From contig JAMONI010000362.1 of assembly GCA_027065935.1 (NCBI GenBank), forward strand, positions 1-5,066: a stretch of 5,066 nt of DNA, written 5' to 3'. The DNA comes from Flavobacteriales bacterium. GTDB taxonomy: Bacteria > Bacteroidota > Bacteroidia > Flavobacteriales > Flavobacteriaceae. Of this stretch, positions 1-5,066 are shown piece by piece. Below the pieces are notes generated by a model, which saw nothing but the letters and a program-made list of their open reading frames with translations, did no database searches and was not told where the DNA came from. How positions within the stretch are numbered: position 1 is the stretch's first letter; the number at the start of each line of letters is the position of its first letter. The position numbers and the translations under genes are program-made.

Positions 1-111
1 GGGAACGGTTTTGTCCTCGTTGTTAATATGCACCAACAATTCTCGTATGGACATTTTTTCCAAGTGGTGATACTTGGATTCTTTTTCGGTTATTTTTTCG
101 AATTCCGGCAT
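1..111 (-). CDS. murQ: N-acetylmuramic acid 6-phosphate etherase, N-terminal fragment (runs off the window)
   Basis: The minus strand from 111 down to 1 is open for 37 codons and gives MPEFEKITEKESKYHHLEKM at the start, followed by a stretch ending NNEDKTVP. The pattern TE-x2-S-x-Y-x-HLEKMS followed by INxEDKTVP is the N-terminal signature of MurQ as I know it from Bacteroidota. MurQ is a cytoplasmic SIS-domain enzyme that splits MurNAc-6-phosphate into GlcNAc-6-phosphate and D-lactate during peptidoglycan recycling. The SIS domain and catalytic residues lie outside the window, since full-length proteins are about 270 residues. The ATG at 109-111 is the only plausible start, because an in-frame TGA lies five codons upstream (124-126). 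The gene is divergent from the MlaE-type permease and has its own -7 element at 125-132. The identification rests on recalled family sequence, not on a database search. Confidence 0.85.
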   Translation of the reverse strand, partial: MPEFEKITEKESKYHHLEKMSIRELLVHINNEDKTVP

Positions 112-124
112 AATTTGTTTTGGT

Positions 125-132
125 CAAAGATA
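125..132 (-). promoter_or_regulatory. Putative -7 promoter element for murQ
   Basis: Read on the minus strand, this is TATCTTTG, a perfect match to the Bacteroidota -7 consensus TAnnTTTG. It ends 14 bases before the murQ ATG, so transcription would begin about 7 to 9 bases upstream of the start codon. That gives a very short leader. The only upstream TTG on the minus strand that could serve as a -33 element is at 160-162. It is 27 bases away, longer than the usual 17 to 23, so the -33 half is weak. The call is from the motif alone. Confidence 0.5.
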
Positions 133-152
133 AATATTCTTCCGTTAAATCG

Positions 153-228
153 GCCGGGTCAAACGGATAAAAATCTTGATACACATGCACCGTAAGGCTG
201 TAGCTTTCCGGTTCGGCGTTGGCCCGGC
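153..228. repeat. Gapped inverted repeat in the murQ / mlaE divergent promoter region
   Basis: GCCGGGTCAA at 153-162 is complementary to TTGGCCCGGC at 219-228 at 9 of 10 positions, and the tenth (T159 opposite G222) is a wobble pair in RNA. The arms are separated by 56 bases. The arms are GC-rich in an otherwise AT-rich intergenic region. Each arm ends in the TTG (or its complement) expected of the -33 element of the promoter pointing outward from it. It could be a pair of operator half-sites shared by both genes, or chance. No protein binding can be shown from the sequence. Confidence 0.35.
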
Positions 229-251
229 TTGTAATAATTTCGTTATATTTG
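219..251 (+). promoter_or_regulatory. Putative Bacteroidota-type promoter for the mlaE-to-107-residue-protein operon
   Basis: TATATTTG at 244-251 matches the -7 consensus TAnnTTTG exactly. A TTG at 219-221 lies 22 bases upstream, inside the usual 17 to 23 base spacing for the -33 element. Transcription would start near 256-258, just upstream of the candidate permease starts at 265 and 277. This makes the TTG codon at 253 an unlikely start. No equally good promoter was noticed at the later gene junctions, which fits a single transcript for all seven plus-strand genes. Confidence 0.6.
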
Positions 252-276
252 CTTGGTTGTATATATGCAAGGTACC

Positions 277-1032
277 ATGTTGAAGCCCGTATTGAAATTT
301 ATTGAAACGGTAGGTGAATATTTTTTGTTGCTTAAAAAAACACTGACCAAACCTCAGAATAATAAAATATTTTGGGAGCATTATCTTCGGGAGATTGACG
401 ATATCGGTTTGAAGACCGTCGGTTTGATTTCGTTTATTTCGTTTTTCATCGGTGGTGTAGTAGTGATACAAACGGCTTTGAATTTGGAAAATCCGTTGAT
501 AGACCCGTCACTTATAGGCTTTGCGGCCAAGCAATCGGTTATTTTGGAATTTTCACCTACTTTGAGTTCGGTAATTTTGGCGGGTATCGTAGGGTCTTAT
601 ATTGCGTCCACCATCGGTACAATGCGTATCACCGAACAAATCGATGCGCTGGACGTGATGGGTATCAATTCGGCCAATTATCTCATTTTGCCTAAAATTT
701 TGGCTGCCGTAACCTTTTATCCTTTTTTGATAGGGATGAGCATGTTTCTCGGTGTGCTGGGCGGATGGGTGGCCGGAGTGGTTACGGGCTTGGTCGGAAC
801 GCAAGATTATCTGGAAGGGATCCGCATCGGTTTCGACCCGTTTCATTTTACCTACTCCACTATAAAGACCGTGGTTTTTGCTTTTCTCATTGCCACCATT
901 CCTTCCTTCTTCGGTTACCGGGTCAGAGGAGGCGCATTGGAAGTGGGACGTGCAGGTACCCAAGCCGTTATATGGACCAGTGTGATGATTGTTTTTTGGA
1001 ACTACGTAATCACCCAATTGTTGTTAAGCTGA
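277..1032 (+). CDS. mlaE: MlaE/YrbE-type ABC transporter permease (MCE-associated lipid transport)
   Basis: This integral inner-membrane permease should pair with the ATPase encoded next to it, to move phospholipid or a related lipid between membranes. From the ATG at 277 it is 251 residues, a normal family length. Hydrophobic segments lie near residues 45-70, 96-115, 136-173, 196-214 and 230-250. The hallmark MlaE region is at 103-130, with IGTMRITEQIDALDVMG near its end, and a second conserved stretch GGALEVGRAGTQAV is at 218-231. Residue 104 is Ile where the family normally has Lys or Arg (AG-K/R-xG). The start at 277 is preceded by AAGG at 269-272 and leaves a leader of about 20 bases. 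The in-frame ATG at 265 is a real alternative, adding four residues. The stop shares one base with the mlaF start (TGATG). No MCE (MlaD) gene is adjacent. Family assignment is firm; the substrate is inferred. Confidence 0.9.
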   Translation: MLKPVLKFIETVGEYFLLLKKTLTKPQNNKIFWEHYLREIDDIGLKTVGLISFISFFIGGVVVIQTALNLENPLIDPSLIGFAAKQSVILEFSPTLSSVILAGIVGSYIASTIGTMRITEQIDALDVMGINSANYLILPKILAAVTFYPFLIGMSMFLGVLGGWVAGVVTGLVGTQDYLEGIRIGFDPFHFTYSTIKTVVFAFLIATIPSFFGYRVRGGALEVGRAGTQAVIWTSVMIVFWNYVITQLLLS

Positions 1033-1805
1033 TGATCGAAGTAAAAAACATAAAAAAATCCTTTGCAGGTGTGGGCGTATTAAAGGGCATTTCCGCCGTA
1101 TTTGAAAAAGGGAAGGTTAACATGATTATCGGACAAAGCGGTTCGGGGAAGACGGTTTTCCTCAAGAGCATTATGGGATTAATTGAACCGGATGACGGTG
1201 AAATTTCTTTTGACGGAAGGATTTGGCACTTGCTTTCCGATAAAGAAAAAGCGGGCATCCGCAGGGAAATGGGTGTGGTTTTTCAAGGTAACGCCCTTTT
1301 CGATTCCATGACCATCGAGCAAAATGTGAGCTTTCCGCTACGGATGTTTACCCGGAAATCTCCCAAAGAAATCAAAGAACGCGTGGACGAAGTATTGGAG
1401 CAAGTGGGATTGCCCGGCGTGCAAAACAAACTGCCTTCAGAACTTTCGGGCGGGCAACAGAAACGCGTGGCCATCGCTCGGGCCATCGTGATGTATCCCA
1501 AATACCTGTTTGCCGACGAACCCAATTCGGGATTAGACCCCAAAACGGCCATTCGCATCGACGATTTGTTGATGACCCTAACCAAACAGTACGACACCAC
1601 TACCTTGGTCAATACCCACGACATGAATTCCATCATGGAAATCGGGGAGAAAATTATCCTGCTGAAAAACGGCCATAAAGCCTGGGAAGGCTCGCGTGAC
1701 GAGATTTTTCATTCGGACAATAAGGACCTGAACGATTTTGTCTTTTCTTCCGACTTATACAGACAAATGAAGGAGTTATTCTTAAAATACCAAGCGGAGA
1801 AATGA
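1032..1805 (+). CDS. mlaF: MlaF-type ABC transporter ATP-binding protein
   Basis: This cytoplasmic ATPase powers the MlaE-type permease encoded directly upstream. The 257-residue protein has a complete set of nucleotide-binding motifs. Walker A is GQSGSGKT at 34-41, with Lys40. The Q-loop glutamine is Gln85 in VVFQ, the signature LSGGQ is at 138-142, and Walker B is YLFADEP at 158-164 with catalytic Glu163. The D-loop SGLD is at 166-169, and the switch histidine is His196 in NTHDM. It has no membrane segment and looks fully functional. The reading frame stays open upstream to about 765, but that extension lies inside the permease gene and has no ABC similarity. The ATG at 1032, giving MIEVKNIKKSF, fits the family N-terminus. 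Coupling to the permease by a 1-base overlap and to rsgA by a 4-base ATGA overlap suggests translational coupling. The general ABC class is certain; the MlaF role rests on the pairing. Confidence 0.92.
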   Translation: MIEVKNIKKSFAGVGVLKGISAVFEKGKVNMIIGQSGSGKTVFLKSIMGLIEPDDGEISFDGRIWHLLSDKEKAGIRREMGVVFQGNALFDSMTIEQNVSFPLRMFTRKSPKEIKERVDEVLEQVGLPGVQNKLPSELSGGQQKRVAIARAIVMYPKYLFADEPNSGLDPKTAIRIDDLLMTLTKQYDTTTLVNTHDMNSIMEIGEKIILLKNGHKAWEGSRDEIFHSDNKDLNDFVFSSDLYRQMKELFLKYQAEK

Positions 1806-2746
1806 CGGGAACGGTTATCAAATCAACGGGCAGTTTTTACGATATCGCTGCCGACAACGGCAAACATTACAAAGGGCGTATTAGAGGAAAATTTCGCTTG
1901 AAAGGACTTAAGACCACCAATCCCGTAGCCGTAGGCGACCGCATCAAATTCGAAGAAAAAGAAGACGGTACCGTTTTGATTACCGAAATTTTACCGCGTA
2001 AAAACTATCTGCTTCGCAAGGCTACCAAATTGTCCAGAAAATATCACATTTTGGCCGCCAACATCGACCGTGTCTTTGTATTTTACACACCCGCCTATCC
2101 CGAAACTTTATTGCCGTTTATCGATCGAATTTTAGTTACGGCCGAAGCCTATGATATCGAACCCGTTTTATTGGTCAACAAAACGGACTTGTTTAAGAAC
2201 GATACGGAAAATTTGAAAAAAATAGAGCGGTTTAAGAAAATATATGCCAAGACCGGATACCGGGTTATTGAAACTTCCGCCGTGGAAAAAACCGGACTCG
2301 ACGAAGTGAAAGCTTTAATGAAGGACAAGGTATCAATGTTTACGGGAAATTCCGGAACGGGAAAATCCAGCTTGATCAATGCGGTAACGGGATTAAATTT
2401 AAAAACAAAACCCGTTTCCGAAGCCCACCGGCAAGGCCAACACACTACGACCTTTGCCGAAATGTTTCCTTTGCCTTTCGGCGGATACATTATCGACACG
2501 CCGGGCATTAGAGCTTTTGGCACGGTGGATATGGAGCCGAGAGATTTGAGTGATTATTTCCCGGAAATCGGAAAGCATCGCGGCCGGTGCCGATTTAACG
2601 ATTGCTTACACGTCAACGAACCCGGTTGTGCGGTTTTGCCCCGCTTGGAATCGGGTGAAATTCCTATGGAACGTTATCTTTCTTATTTGGACATCTTGGA
2701 CGAAATTCAAAACAACGAAGGCCCCTACAGAACCAAAGAATTTTAA
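1802..2746 (+). CDS. rsgA: Ribosome small subunit-dependent GTPase RsgA (YjeQ)
   Basis: RsgA binds the immature 30S subunit late in assembly, checks the decoding centre and helps release assembly factors, with GTP hydrolysis stimulated by the 30S. The 314-residue protein shows the family's domain order. An N-terminal OB-fold spans roughly residues 1-65. A circularly permuted GTPase domain follows, with the G4 motif NKTD at 126-129 before the P-loop GNSGTGKSS at 182-190. Next come the HTTT switch at 214-217 and the G3 motif DTPG at 232-235. A C-terminal zinc knuckle has ligands Cys263, Cys268, His270 and Cys276. All key residues are present and the length is typical. The start at 1802 overlaps the mlaF stop by four bases, and dtd begins one base after its stop. 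The order rsgA, dtd, pyrophosphohydrolase is, as I recall, common in Bacteroidota. Confidence 0.96.
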   Translation: MTGTVIKSTGSFYDIAADNGKHYKGRIRGKFRLKGLKTTNPVAVGDRIKFEEKEDGTVLITEILPRKNYLLRKATKLSRKYHILAANIDRVFVFYTPAYPETLLPFIDRILVTAEAYDIEPVLLVNKTDLFKNDTENLKKIERFKKIYAKTGYRVIETSAVEKTGLDEVKALMKDKVSMFTGNSGTGKSSLINAVTGLNLKTKPVSEAHRQGQHTTTFAEMFPLPFGGYIIDTPGIRAFGTVDMEPRDLSDYFPEIGKHRGRCRFNDCLHVNEPGCAVLPRLESGEIPMERYLSYLDILDEIQNNEGPYRTKEF

Positions 2747-2747
2747 T

Positions 2748-3200
2748 ATGCGAACGGTTATTCAGCGCGTAAGCGAAGCATCGGTACGAATCGAAGGGAA
2801 AACAAAAGGACAAATCGGCAAAGGCCTCTTGGTCTTATTGGGCATCGAAGACGCCGATTCGCAAGAAGACGTCCGGTGGTTGGTGCATAAAATCAAAAAT
2901 TTGCGGATTTTTTCCGACGCGGAAGGAAAAATGAACCTTTCGGTAGAAGACATTGGCGGTGAAGTATTGATAATCAGTCAGTTTACATTACATGCCAAAA
3001 CCAAAAAAGGTTTTCGCCCCTCATTTGTTCGCGCCGCCAAACCCGACATAGCCATTCCCTTGTATGAAGAATTTATTCGTACATTTGAACAAGAATTGCC
3101 GGGAAAAATTCAAACCGGCACCTTCGGTGCCATGATGCAAATAAGCTTGGTTAACGACGGACCCGTAACCATCATCATCGACACGAAAAACAAAGAATAA
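2748..3200 (+). CDS. dtd: D-aminoacyl-tRNA deacylase
   Basis: Dtd hydrolyses the ester bond of D-aminoacyl-tRNAs, and of glycine misattached to tRNA-Ala, keeping D-residues out of proteins. It is a cytoplasmic homodimer with an RNA-based catalytic mechanism. The 150-residue length is typical. The N-terminus MRTVIQRVSEASV is characteristic. The two motifs that build the active site are present: SQFTL at 77-81, and NDGPVT at 136-141 with the cross-subunit Gly138-Pro139 pair that gives chiral selectivity. The frame is open upstream to 2550 within rsgA, but family alignment places the start at the ATG at 2748, one base after the rsgA stop. No Shine-Dalgarno is visible, so it probably relies on readthrough coupling or the AT-rich leader. 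It ends one base before the next gene. Confidence 0.96.
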   Translation: MRTVIQRVSEASVRIEGKTKGQIGKGLLVLLGIEDADSQEDVRWLVHKIKNLRIFSDAEGKMNLSVEDIGGEVLIISQFTLHAKTKKGFRPSFVRAAKPDIAIPLYEEFIRTFEQELPGKIQTGTFGAMMQISLVNDGPVTIIIDTKNKE

Positions 3201-3201
3201 A

Positions 3202-3528
3202 ATGAGTTGGAAAAACATACAAACCGAAGTGGACAAATGGATAAAAACCATCGGCGTGCGCTATTTTGACGAATTGACCAACATGGCTTTGCTGACGGAA
3301 GAAGTGGGTGAAGTGGCCAGAATCATTGCCCGGCGGTACGGCGAACAAAGTGAAAAGGAAAGCGACAAAAGGAAGGATTTGGGCGAAGAATTGGCCGACG
3401 TGTTGTTCGTAACCGTTTGCCTGGCCAATCAAACCGGAGTGGATTTGGACAAAGCGTGGCGCTCAAGGATGGAAAAGAAAACCCGGAGAGACAAAATGCG
3501 GCATAAAAACAACGAAAAATTAAAATAG
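3202..3528 (+). CDS. MazG-type nucleotide pyrophosphohydrolase (single-domain)
   Basis: The 108-residue all-helical protein carries the divalent-metal site of the MazG / all-alpha NTP pyrophosphatase superfamily. This is EEVGE at 33-37 (the EExxE motif), followed after 25 residues by ELAD at 63-66 (the ExxD motif). Such enzymes convert nucleoside triphosphates to monophosphate and pyrophosphate, and are thought to clean non-canonical or excess (d)NTPs. The exact substrate here cannot be read from the sequence. It is a single MazG domain, about the size of small integron- or phage-type MazG proteins and much shorter than the two-domain E. coli MazG. The tail after about residue 86 is strongly basic (Arg and Lys dominate), which is not part of the catalytic core and might bind nucleic acid. 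Its position just after dtd supports a quality-control role. The start at 3202 lies one base after the dtd stop. Confidence 0.88.
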   Translation: MSWKNIQTEVDKWIKTIGVRYFDELTNMALLTEEVGEVARIIARRYGEQSEKESDKRKDLGEELADVLFVTVCLANQTGVDLDKAWRSRMEKKTRRDKMRHKNNEKLK

Positions 3529-3533
3529 CTTAA

Positions 3534-4553
3534 ATGTCCAAAACGGCCACATACCGGAAAATTATTGAAGACATACAAAACGGAAACTTGTTTTCCGTGT
3601 ATTTTTTGTCGGGTGAGGAGGATTTTTTTGCCAAAAAAATAGAACAAGCGCTTTTGGAACATATCATTCCGCCCGAGGCTCGCGGATTCGATATGGCCGT
3701 GTATTACGCTCAGGATATTAGTTTGAGTGATTTATTGATGCGAGCCGGACAATTTCCGATGATGAACGATAAGCAACTGATTGTGGTGCGCAATGCCGAA
3801 CATTATTTTAAATCGGCCGGGGATTTAAAATCGATGGAAAATTATTTGGCTCACATCCCCGGACAAACCGTCCTTTCGTTCAGGTATAAAGGAAAACCCG
3901 GGGCTAAAATCAAAAAAGTTTTTTCCGCCCCGAAGGTTTTGTTGTACGAAGCGCCCAAAATATACGACAATCAAATACCCGGCTTAATCGAGGATTTGAT
4001 GCGTTATAAAGGCTTTAAGGCCGATACGAAATCCGTTTATATGTTGAGTGAGTTTGTAGGAACGGATTTGTCCCGTATGGAAATGGAAATCGACAAGCTT
4101 TCGGTAGTTTTGGAAGAAGGCAGTCAAATCACTCCGGAAATCATAGAAAAATACATCGGCATCAGCAAAGATTTCAACATATTCGAGTTTAAAAGTGCCA
4201 TTGCTACGGGTAACATAACCAAAGCATACAAAATTGCCCGTTTTTTCGCACAAAATCCCGGCGCTTATTCCTTGCATGCCATTCTGGCCGTACTCTACGG
4301 ATTTTTTACGCAATTATACAAATATTGGACATTGCCCGATAAGCAAAACCGTTCCAAGGTGGCTTCGGCCTTGAAAATCAATCCTTATTTTGTTCCGGAA
4401 ATCCAACAAGCTTCCCGTTATTACAACATGCGAAAAATTTCCAAAATCATTTCGGTATTACGCGATACGGACATGAAGGTTAAAGGCTTGGGAGCGGGAC
4501 GCGCCGAGTATAAAGATTTGATTAACGAGTTGATTTTCAAAATAATGCGATAG
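3534..4553 (+). CDS. holA: DNA polymerase III subunit delta
   Basis: The delta subunit of the clamp loader opens the sliding clamp (DnaN) so that it can be placed on primed DNA. The 339-residue length matches the usual size of about 340. The N-terminus has the family pattern: a short helix, then VYFLSGEEDFF at 22-32, the degenerate AAA+ site of delta, which lacks a working Walker A lysine motif. This is followed by a GQFPMMNDKQLIVVRNAEHY segment near 76-95, comparable to the family's F-M-x-D-K-x-L-V-V-V-R-x-A region. The middle region (around residues 140-215) and the helical C-terminal domain with ending KDLINELIFKIMR also fit. The ATG at 3534 follows the MazG-type gene by five bases. Delta is usually divergent in sequence, so the call rests on overall pattern and length. 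Confidence 0.88.
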   Translation: MSKTATYRKIIEDIQNGNLFSVYFLSGEEDFFAKKIEQALLEHIIPPEARGFDMAVYYAQDISLSDLLMRAGQFPMMNDKQLIVVRNAEHYFKSAGDLKSMENYLAHIPGQTVLSFRYKGKPGAKIKKVFSAPKVLLYEAPKIYDNQIPGLIEDLMRYKGFKADTKSVYMLSEFVGTDLSRMEMEIDKLSVVLEEGSQITPEIIEKYIGISKDFNIFEFKSAIATGNITKAYKIARFFAQNPGAYSLHAILAVLYGFFTQLYKYWTLPDKQNRSKVASALKINPYFVPEIQQASRYYNMRKISKIISVLRDTDMKVKGLGAGRAEYKDLINELIFKIMR

Positions 4554-4557
4554 TTTT

Positions 4558-4881
4558 ATGAAAAAACAAAGCTATAAAGTGTTTCGTGCTGCGGACAAGG
4601 TCAAATTAAGAGGATTTTTAGACGCTTTGTTTCGTCGCACGCCGCGACATCATTACGTAGTTAAGATTGTCGCCCGAGACATTCCCAATGCGGAATTGTT
4701 TGAAATGCTCGAAAAATACCGCAGTAAAATCGAATGGTACCGCAGGGAAAAGTCCTTGGTTTTTGTCCCGGAAGATTACGACCCAGATGCCGTTCCGGAA
4801 TGGTTGAGTATGGCCCCTTCCGAATTGGAGGCGTCGGACATTATCGATTTTGAAGAAATCGAAAGGGATTTGAGTTATTAG
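4558..4881 (+). CDS. Uncharacterised 107-residue protein with basic N-terminal part and acidic tail
   Basis: I do not recognise a named family. The protein is clearly coding: it starts four bases after holA and shares the codon style of the operon. It begins MKKQSYKVFRAADKVKLRGF. Residues 1-65 are rich in Lys and Arg (18 basic, 8 acidic). Residues 66-107 are acidic, with 13 Asp or Glu and a single Arg, ending IIDFEEIERDLSY. By eye there may be a basic amphipathic helix (about 10-28), a strand (32-38), a helix (44-57) and a strand (66-70) before the acidic tail. No signal peptide, membrane segment, cysteine pair or catalytic motif is visible. Its stop overlaps the stop of the convergent START-like gene by four bases. 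A role in nucleic acid or protein binding is only a guess from charge. Confidence 0.8.
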   Translation: MKKQSYKVFRAADKVKLRGFLDALFRRTPRHHYVVKIVARDIPNAELFEMLEKYRSKIEWYRREKSLVFVPEDYDPDAVPEWLSMAPSELEASDIIDFEEIERDLSY

Positions 4882-5066
4882 TGTACGCCCAGAATGTGTT
4901 TCAAATCTTCGATTTGATTCTCCCAGAGTAATTGCGCTTCTTCTTCGGAGTCTTCGGAGAAGTCGGTAATGATAAGGGAAACGTCTTTGGTTAATTCGTC
5001 CACGCTTATGCGGAAATCGGTATAATAGCCGGTTTCGTTGCCGTTGTCGTCTAACCATTGAAAGCG
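4878..5066 (-). CDS. START-like domain protein, C-terminal fragment (runs off the window)
   Basis: The minus strand is open from the window edge to a TAA at 4878-4880, giving the last 62 residues. The fragment begins RFQWLDDNGNETGYY, continues through DELTKDVSLIITDF and an acidic SEDSEEEAQ, and ends in a helix LLWENQIEDLKHILGVH. A beta-rich stretch followed by a long terminal helix fits the helix-grip fold, and the sequence resembles a small START-like (SRPBCC superfamily) protein of about 125-130 residues found across Bacteroidota. Such folds bind hydrophobic ligands, but I know of no established function for this group. The start and roughly half of the protein lie beyond the window. The gene is convergent with the 107-residue gene and the two overlap by four bases. 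The acidic SED/SEE stretch comes from a 9-base tandem repeat at 4942-4959. Confidence 0.8.
   Translation of the reverse strand, partial: RFQWLDDNGNETGYYTDFRISVDELTKDVSLIITDFSEDSEEEAQLLWENQIEDLKHILGVH

Noticed and set aside
112..276. Possible small RNA, riboswitch or small gene in the divergent intergenic region
   Set aside because: Only short frames are present (for example from the ATG at 185, which runs into the permease start), there is no tRNA-like fold, and the region is explained by two promoters and an inverted repeat.
145..471. Minus-strand open frame of 108 codons overlapping the permease start and intergenic region
   Set aside because: It lies mostly antisense to the strongly supported permease gene, its product resembles no known family, and it crosses the promoter region.
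553..1017. Minus-strand open frame of 154 codons
   Set aside because: It is fully antisense to the permease gene and its translation is low in hydrophobic core and rich in His, Arg and Gly, typical of a shadow frame.
765..1031. N-terminal extension of the MlaF-type frame
   Set aside because: The extra 89 residues lie inside the permease gene and have no ABC-domain character. The family start is the ATG at 1032.
2550..2747. N-terminal extension of the dtd frame
   Set aside because: The 66 extra residues overlap rsgA and include shadow sequence. Dtd proteins start at MRTVIQRV, here at 2748.
4942..4959. Tandem 9-base repeat TCTTCGGAG x2, which can also fold as a short hairpin with flanking bases
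   Set aside because: It encodes an acidic Ser/Glu/Asp stretch of the START-like protein in frame, and no T run follows on either strand, so it is not a terminator. Two short copies do not make a meaningful repeat array.
4618..5058. Minus-strand open frame of 146 codons across the convergent junction
   Set aside because: It is in another frame from the START-like fragment and its Arg-rich product is antisense to the 107-residue gene. The frame ending at 4878 gives the recognisable protein.

Overview
The window reads as a chromosomal housekeeping segment from a member of the Bacteroidota, most likely Flavobacteriales-like. Three things support this. The two divergent start regions carry perfect matches to the Bacteroidota -7 promoter element TAnnTTTG. 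Most genes lack a recognisable Shine-Dalgarno sequence. The proteins, especially the MlaE-type permease, the MurQ N-terminus and the C-terminal half of a START-like protein, resemble Bacteroidota versions of their families. I see no mobile element, tRNA, rRNA, CRISPR array or phage gene.

Layout. Positions 1-111 (minus strand) hold the first 37 codons of murQ, the N-acetylmuramic acid 6-phosphate etherase. A 165-base divergent intergenic region (112-276) follows, with a promoter for each direction and a gapped inverted repeat. From 277 to 4881 seven plus-strand genes are packed almost without gaps: an MlaE-type permease, an MlaF-type ATPase, rsgA, dtd, a small MazG-type pyrophosphohydrolase, holA, and an unrecognised 107-residue protein. 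Their junctions are overlaps of 1 and 4 bases or gaps of 1, 1, 5 and 4 bases, so they are probably one transcription unit. From 4878 to the window end the minus strand carries the last 62 codons of a START-like domain protein. Its stop codon overlaps the stop of the 107-residue gene.

How the genes fit together. MlaE and MlaF would form the inner-membrane core of an MCE-type lipid transporter. The substrate-binding MCE (MlaD-like) subunit is not in this window and is presumably encoded elsewhere. RsgA matures the 30S ribosomal subunit, Dtd removes D-amino acids from mischarged tRNA, the MazG-type enzyme probably hydrolyses (d)NTPs, and HolA helps load the replication clamp. The group therefore joins envelope lipid transport to translation quality control, nucleotide-pool control and replication. 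MurQ, on the other side of the shared promoter region, recycles cell-wall sugar.

I found no clear new biological system. The least explained items are the 107-residue protein, the inverted repeat between the divergent promoters, and an unusual isoleucine in the most conserved motif of the MlaE-type permease.
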